The notes beneath the pieces are model-generated. The model was given only the letters and a program-made list of their open reading frames with translations. It was not told the origin of the DNA and made no database searches. 9,270 nucleotides of DNA. Origin: JAFAHD01 sp035654355 (lineage in GTDB: Bacteria > Vulcanimicrobiota > Vulcanimicrobiia > Eremiobacterales > Eremiobacteraceae). The position numbers were made by a program, and so were the translations under genes. The stretch covers positions 1 through 9,270 of the forward strand of contig DASRXC010000095.1 in the NCBI GenBank assembly GCA_035654355.1, in the 5' to 3' direction. Shown here in pieces: positions 6,016 to 9,270 of this stretch. The stretch's first letter is position 1; the number at the start of each line of letters is the position of its first letter.

Positions 6016-6108
6016 GCGAAGGCTTGTCCTGACCAACGCAGCGAGGCATTGCGGACGAGCAGGAAGGAATTGCCGCGGTCCCATGCCGGGGCCGCCGTGC
6101 AAGCCCGC
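6016..6108 (-). promoter_or_regulatory. Foldable 5' leader of the rpsF operon, candidate S6:S18 autoregulatory RNA
   Basis: GCGGGCTTG at the very start of the predicted transcript can pair with CAAGCCTTCGC (6026-6016): six pairs, then GCG/CGC after a two-base bulge. The first bases of the stem may fall just before the actual start site. This closes the leader into one domain just before the rpsF ribosome binding site. Inside it, GCGGCCC/GGG-A-CCGC and CGCA/TGCG hairpins can form. S6:S18-binding leaders are known upstream of rpsF in many bacteria; I cannot match the bound motif with certainty. Confidence 0.4.
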
Positions 6109-6110
6109 GT

Positions 6111-6140
6111 AGTATATCACACGCTCTGCGGCGCTGACAA
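6111..6140 (-). promoter_or_regulatory. Promoter of the rpsF-ssb-rpsR-rplI operon
   Basis: On the minus strand TTGTCA (6140-6135, five of six consensus bases), an 18-base spacer, and TATACT (6116-6111, five of six) form a strong promoter. Transcription should start near G6104-G6106. The -35 box lies within the last codons of alr and the -10 box directly after its stop codon, so alr ends inside the promoter of the next operon. Confidence 0.7.
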
Positions 6141-7193
6141 GGCGGAGAGCGACGTTATCAGCTGGTGGGGAATCGTGCCGGCGCGCTGCGCGACCTCATC
6201 TAGGCGCACGCCCTCGACATCTCCGAGCACGATCGCCTCATCGCCCGGGCGCACCGTCACGCCGTAGGGCACCCGGATCATCGTGAAATTCATTCCGATG
6301 GCGCCGACGATCGGACAGCGCTCGTTATGGAGCCGGATCTGGCCGCCCACTGCGAGCGACCGCGGCAGCCCGTCGGCATAGCCGAGACGCAAGGTGACGA
6401 TGCACTCGCCGGCCTTAGCGACGCTCGTGCCACCATAGCCTAGCAACGTCGCCTGTTCGAACTGCTTCGCGTAGAGCACCGTTGCGCGCAGCGAGACCGC
6501 GGTGCGCACCGGGAGGCCGCGGATCGGCCCGCCCGGGTGAGAGCCATACAACCCGACGCCGATGCGCGCGGCTTGTCCACCAACACCCCAGAGCGTCGGC
6601 GCGGTCGCGGCGACATGGTCGATCGGCACGGGGAGACCTGACGCGCGCATCGCGTCGACTGCGCTATAGAACAAATCGAGCTGCGCTAGCATCTGCTCGC
6701 GGCTGGCGATGTGCGTCCACGCGCCTTCCCACCTGATCCCGGGCAACAAGCGCACCGCTCCGGCGAACGCGGTGCCGCGATTCGCTGGGATGCCGCTCCA
6801 GCCGGTCCCAGTCTCAACCGCGACATGGGCGACGGCGACCTTGCCGATTCTGATTGCGTTGCGCGAGAGCTCTTTCGCCACTTCGACGTCCTCGAGGGTG
6901 ACGATGACCTCGTTCTTGATCGCGGTTTCGAGCTCGTCGGCGGGAGTCGCCCAGACTTGCACGATCGGCACCTTGATGCCGGCTTCGCGCAGCGCGAGCG
7001 CCTCGGAGATGTCGACGACACAAAGCCGTTGCGCGCCGGCTTCCACGCACGCGTGCGCGACGCGCTCCAGTCCCAACCCATACGCGTTGGACTTCACCAC
7101 CGCCCAGAGCTCGCGTCCGGCAAGATAGCCGAGCCACGAGCGCACGTTGTGACGAAGAATGTCGAGATCGAGCTCGAAGCTTGGCTGCTTCAT
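6117..7193 (-). CDS. alr: Alanine racemase family protein, divergent active site
   Basis: This 358-residue protein has the normal Alr length and two-domain layout: an N-terminal TIM barrel binding PLP and a C-terminal beta domain. The PLP lysine lies in AVVKSNAYGLG (K34), the catalytic tyrosine in LLGYGGTS (Y253), with ARIGVGLYG around R210 and RLGYADGLPR at 269-278. The family interconverts L- and D-alanine for peptidoglycan. Some usually conserved residues differ. The motif normally reading KxDTGMxRxG is here AVETGTGWSG (125-134), so the carbamylated lysine and its arginine partner are absent. GMNFTMI (300-306) replaces the usual SMD-type motif. Another amino-acid racemase activity is possible. 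No clear ribosome binding site precedes ATG at 7193. It is divergent from the secreted protein at 7247. Confidence 0.85.
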   Translation of the reverse strand: MKQPSFELDLDILRHNVRSWLGYLAGRELWAVVKSNAYGLGLERVAHACVEAGAQRLCVVDISEALALREAGIKVPIVQVWATPADELETAIKNEVIVTLEDVEVAKELSRNAIRIGKVAVAHVAVETGTGWSGIPANRGTAFAGAVRLLPGIRWEGAWTHIASREQMLAQLDLFYSAVDAMRASGLPVPIDHVAATAPTLWGVGGQAARIGVGLYGSHPGGPIRGLPVRTAVSLRATVLYAKQFEQATLLGYGGTSVAKAGECIVTLRLGYADGLPRSLAVGGQIRLHNERCPIVGAIGMNFTMIRVPYGVTVRPGDEAIVLGDVEGVRLDEVAQRAGTIPHQLITSLSALSAPQSV

Positions 7194-7232
7194 GGAAGGT
7201 TTCGCTCAACCTGTCGACGCAATGTGCGACCC

Positions 7233-7238
7233 GGAGGT
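7233..7238 (+). promoter_or_regulatory. Ribosome binding site fixing the start of the secreted protein
   Basis: GGAGGT lies eight bases before ATG at 7247. The same frame is open back to another ATG at 7181, but only the 7247 start has a ribosome binding site and puts a signal peptide at the N-terminus. Confidence 0.8.
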
Positions 7239-7246
7239 GCTCGCAT

Positions 7247-7759
7247 ATGAGAGCTCGTTTAGTCTTTTCATTGGTGTCCTTGTGCGTTTTGGCGTGGTCG
7301 GGATCCGCTCGCGCCGACGTGCAGGTGCCCAAACAGCTTCCGCCGGGCATGACGGCTGAGGTCTACAAGATGGTCATGACGCCCGGTCCGGCTCATCCCG
7401 CAGGATTGCCCTCGGACGTCCAGCCTTACCTCGGGTGCATTCCGACGATGGGCTTCCACTACATCAATCCCAAGAACGCGCCGTTCGGCCCGATCTACGG
7501 ATGGTACAACGGCAAACCGACATTCACCGAGATCATGGTTGCCAAAAGTCTCTTCATGCAGGGCACGAATTGGAATGAGCAACTGAAGCCGTTGCCTGGG
7601 TATCACATCGACCACGTCGACTTTTGGTGGGAGCCGCACGGACATCCCGGTTACGAAGCGCCGCACTACGACATCCACGCGTGGTACATCCCGCACGCAG
7701 AACATATGACCTTTTGCAACAATCCGTCCGGCACGAAGCCGGCCTGGCTTGGGTCGTAG
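7247..7759 (+). CDS. Small secreted histidine-rich protein, DUF5602/TTHB210-like
   Basis: This 170-residue protein begins with a signal peptide (MRARLVFSLVSLCVLAWSGS, then ARA) and a predicted cut after residue 23. The mature part has CIPTMGFHYINP (64-75), a segment FGPIYGWYNGKPTFTEIM (80-97), and a histidine/aromatic cluster: H120, H123, H131, H133, H140, H144, H150 and H153, including DFWWEPHGHPG and PHYDIHAWYIPH. The pattern of MGxHY-NP, GPIYG-NGK and PHxDxH resembles secreted proteins annotated as DUF5602/TTHB210-like; this assignment is from memory of motifs. The histidines suggest metal binding outside the cytoplasm. C64 and C157 could form a disulfide. The true function is unknown. It is divergent from alr and stops 22 bases before the end of the convergent dtd. 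Confidence 0.8.
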   Translation: MRARLVFSLVSLCVLAWSGSARADVQVPKQLPPGMTAEVYKMVMTPGPAHPAGLPSDVQPYLGCIPTMGFHYINPKNAPFGPIYGWYNGKPTFTEIMVAKSLFMQGTNWNEQLKPLPGYHIDHVDFWWEPHGHPGYEAPHYDIHAWYIPHAEHMTFCNNPSGTKPAWLGS

Positions 7760-7781
7760 CCCAACCGCCTCCAACACAACA

Positions 7782-8231
7782 TCAAAACAGCTTCCGAGAA
7801 TCGAGCAAGATCGTCACGGGGCCTTCGTTCATCAGGCTGACGCGCATCTGGGCGCCGAAAAGACCCGTTTGAACCGTTAGGCCCTCGCGGCGCAGGAGCG
7901 CCACGACCCGCTCGAACACCGGTTGTGCGATATCACCGGGCGCCGCCTCTATAAAGGAAGGGCGACGCCCTTTGCGTGCGTCGCCGTAGAGGGTGAATTG
8001 CGAGACCGCAAGCACTGAACCATCGACCTCGCGCAGTCCAAGGTTCATATCGCCGGCATCGTCATTGAAGATGCGCAGACCGGCGATCTTCGACGCGATC
8101 GCCGCTGCATCGTCGTCGGTATCATCGCGTGCGACGCCGATCAAGGCGAGGAAGCCTCGTTCGATCGCGCCGACGACAGAACCATCGACCTCGACCGATG
8201 CCGAAGCGACGCGCTGCACCACAGCCCGCAC
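7782..8231 (-). CDS. dtd: D-aminoacyl-tRNA deacylase
   Basis: This 149-residue protein has the usual Dtd length and begins with the characteristic MRAVVQRV. It carries both active-site signatures: SQFTLYGD (about residues 77-84) and NEGPVT (about 134-139), which line the chiral pocket at the dimer interface. It hydrolyses D-aminoacyl-tRNAs and glycyl-tRNA(Ala), keeping D-amino acids out of proteins. The start is GTG at 8231, 12 bases after the rel stop, so the two are probably cotranscribed, a common pairing. A weak TAGGG overlapping the rel stop may serve as its ribosome binding site. Confidence 0.96.
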   Translation of the reverse strand: MRAVVQRVASASVEVDGSVVGAIERGFLALIGVARDDTDDDAAAIASKIAGLRIFNDDAGDMNLGLREVDGSVLAVSQFTLYGDARKGRRPSFIEAAPGDIAQPVFERVVALLRREGLTVQTGLFGAQMRVSLMNEGPVTILLDSRKLF

Positions 8232-8243
8232 GCGCGACGCGCC

Positions 8244-9270
8244 CTAACGGTCGCCGGCGCGAGCTTCGCGCTTGGTGACGCGGTACGCACTGCGCACGTC
8301 GCGCACGCGCCCGATCTTGCCAAGCAGCTGGCTCAGATGGTTGAGATCGCGGATCTCAAGACTGACGGAGATGGTCGCGCTGCCGTCGCGCTTCGCGCGC
8401 GCGGTCACTGAGGTGGCGTTGGTCTTGTGTTCTGAGAGCACGGCCATGACGTCTTGCAACAAACCAGTGCGATTGGCCGCATCGATTTCGATGTCGACGA
8501 CGTGCGCATCCGATGGCGACACGTCCCAGGTGACGTCGATAAGCCGGTCAGGTTGCGCGCCAAGCGCGCTCGCATTCGGACACTCCACGCGGTGCACCGA
8601 CACGCCCTTGCCCTGCGTGATGAAGCCGAGGATCGCGTCTCCCGGCACGGGCCGGCAGCATTTGGCGAAGCGCACCATGACGCCGCCCATGCCGCGCACT
8701 TTGATGCCCGATGGTTGCCGGCGCGGCGGCTTGCGCGTGCCGATCGCTTGCCGTTCAAGCGGCAGCGGCACGACGTTGCGCTTCTTCGCCTCTTCGCGCG
8801 CGCGCGCGACGATCGAACCTAACGACGCGTCCCCAAAGCCAACTGCGGCGAACATATCGTCGACGCTTGCGTAGTTGAGCTTGGCGGCGCAGCTTTCGAA
8901 GAATTGCGCCGTCGCAACCGCCTGCAGCTGCTGGCGTGCGAGCTCGCGCTCGACGACTTCGCGGCCGGCGACGATATTCTCGTCGCGCCGGTTCTTGCGG
9001 AACCACTGCTTGATCTTGTGCTTGGCGCTCGATGTCCGGCAGATCGACAGCCAATCAAGCGACGGACCCGGGCTGCCTTTATTGACCAAGGCTTCGACGA
9101 TGTCGCCGGTCTGCAGCTCGTACGTGAGGGGAACGATCTTGCCGTTGACTTTCGCGCCGACGCAATGATGCCCGACGTTGGTGTGCACGTGGTAGGCGAA
9201 GTCGATCGGCGTCGCGCCTGACGGCAAGCCCATGACGTCGCCCTTCGGCGTGAACACGAACACCTGGTTG
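8244..9270 (-). CDS. rel: Rel/SpoT family (p)ppGpp synthetase/hydrolase, C-terminal part (start outside window)
   Basis: The visible 341 residues are the regulatory half of a long RSH enzyme. They begin at the TGS domain (VFVFTPKGDVMGLPSGATPIDFAYHVH, in two runs here: VFVFTPKGDV and LPSGATPIDFAYHVH). A helical domain follows (DWLSICRTSSAKHKIKQWF). Next is the zinc-finger/CC region with VRFAKCCRPVPGD and HRVECPN, and then a C-terminal ACT domain (about residues 265-335, NRTGLLQDVMAVL). The catalytic hydrolase and synthetase domains lie beyond the right edge, so bifunctional Rel and other types cannot be told apart here. The frame stays open to the last base with no start needed. The stop is TAG at 8246-8244, followed closely by dtd. 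Confidence 0.96.
   Translation of the reverse strand, partial: NQVFVFTPKGDVMGLPSGATPIDFAYHVHTNVGHHCVGAKVNGKIVPLTYELQTGDIVEALVNKGSPGPSLDWLSICRTSSAKHKIKQWFRKNRRDENIVAGREVVERELARQQLQAVATAQFFESCAAKLNYASVDDMFAAVGFGDASLGSIVARAREEAKKRNVVPLPLERQAIGTRKPPRRQPSGIKVRGMGGVMVRFAKCCRPVPGDAILGFITQGKGVSVHRVECPNASALGAQPDRLIDVTWDVSPSDAHVVDIEIDAANRTGLLQDVMAVLSEHKTNATSVTARAKRDGSATISVSLEIRDLNHLSQLLGKIGRVRDVRSAYRVTKREARAGDR

Noticed and set aside
7181..7246. Upstream extension of the secreted protein to ATG 7181
   Set aside because: It would overlap the start of alr, has no ribosome binding site, and would bury the signal peptide. ATG 7247 has GGAGGT at ideal spacing.
7760..7781. Shared terminator between the convergent secreted-protein gene and dtd
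   Set aside because: The 22-base gap has no inverted repeat and no T-run on either strand.

Overview
The window is a piece of bacterial chromosome, GC-rich by eye. It is dominated by housekeeping genes, nearly all on the minus strand. I see no insertion sequence, CRISPR array or prophage gene. The order rpsF-ssb-rpsR-rplI-dnaB is widespread in bacteria. The ssb in place of priB argues against a gamma- or betaproteobacterium. The zinc-binding form of S18, a single Rel-type enzyme and rather divergent protein sequences suggest a poorly sampled GC-rich lineage such as Eremiobacterota or a relative. This taxonomic guess is weak.

Layout, left to right. Bases 1-1567 (-) hold the first 522 residues of a PAS-PAS-GGDEF-EAL cyclic-di-GMP protein, cut by the window edge. 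A 238-base divergent gap with a leader hairpin precedes a DUF1003 two-helix membrane protein (1806-2276, +). A small predicted membrane protein (2307-2597, -) faces it. Next come tRNA-Thr(CGU) (2609-2681, -) and a 339-base stretch without protein genes (2682-3020). From 4998 down to 3021 lie rplI and dnaB, and from 5991 down to 5003 rpsF, ssb and rpsR, with a clear promoter inside the end of alr. An alanine-racemase-family gene (6117-7193, -) is divergent from a small secreted histidine-rich protein (7247-7759, +). The right end has dtd (7782-8231, -) directly behind the 3' part of a rel (p)ppGpp synthetase/hydrolase gene (8244-9270, -), cut by the window edge.

The ribosomal/replication block couples translation (S6, S18, L9) with DNA replication (SSB, DnaB), apparently from one promoter with a foldable 5' leader. 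Rel and Dtd form a pair linking the stringent response with clearance of D-aminoacyl-tRNAs. The racemase supplies D-amino acids for the cell wall, the kind of molecule Dtd guards against.

The most unusual part is 2735-2966. In minus-strand order it holds a 68-nt tRNA-like or mini-tmRNA-like element with an alanine-type G3-U70 acceptor pair, a near-consensus promoter, and an intrinsic terminator placed just before tRNA-Thr. The predicted 5' end of the promoter's transcript coincides with a 22-nt segment able to pair along its whole length (21 Watson-Crick pairs plus one G-U) with the middle of the tRNA-like element. That segment includes most of the 5' arm of the terminator hairpin. This arrangement could make a roughly 43-nt antisense RNA, or an attenuator controlling read-through into tRNA-Thr. 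The elements are visible in the sequence; the regulatory logic is inference.
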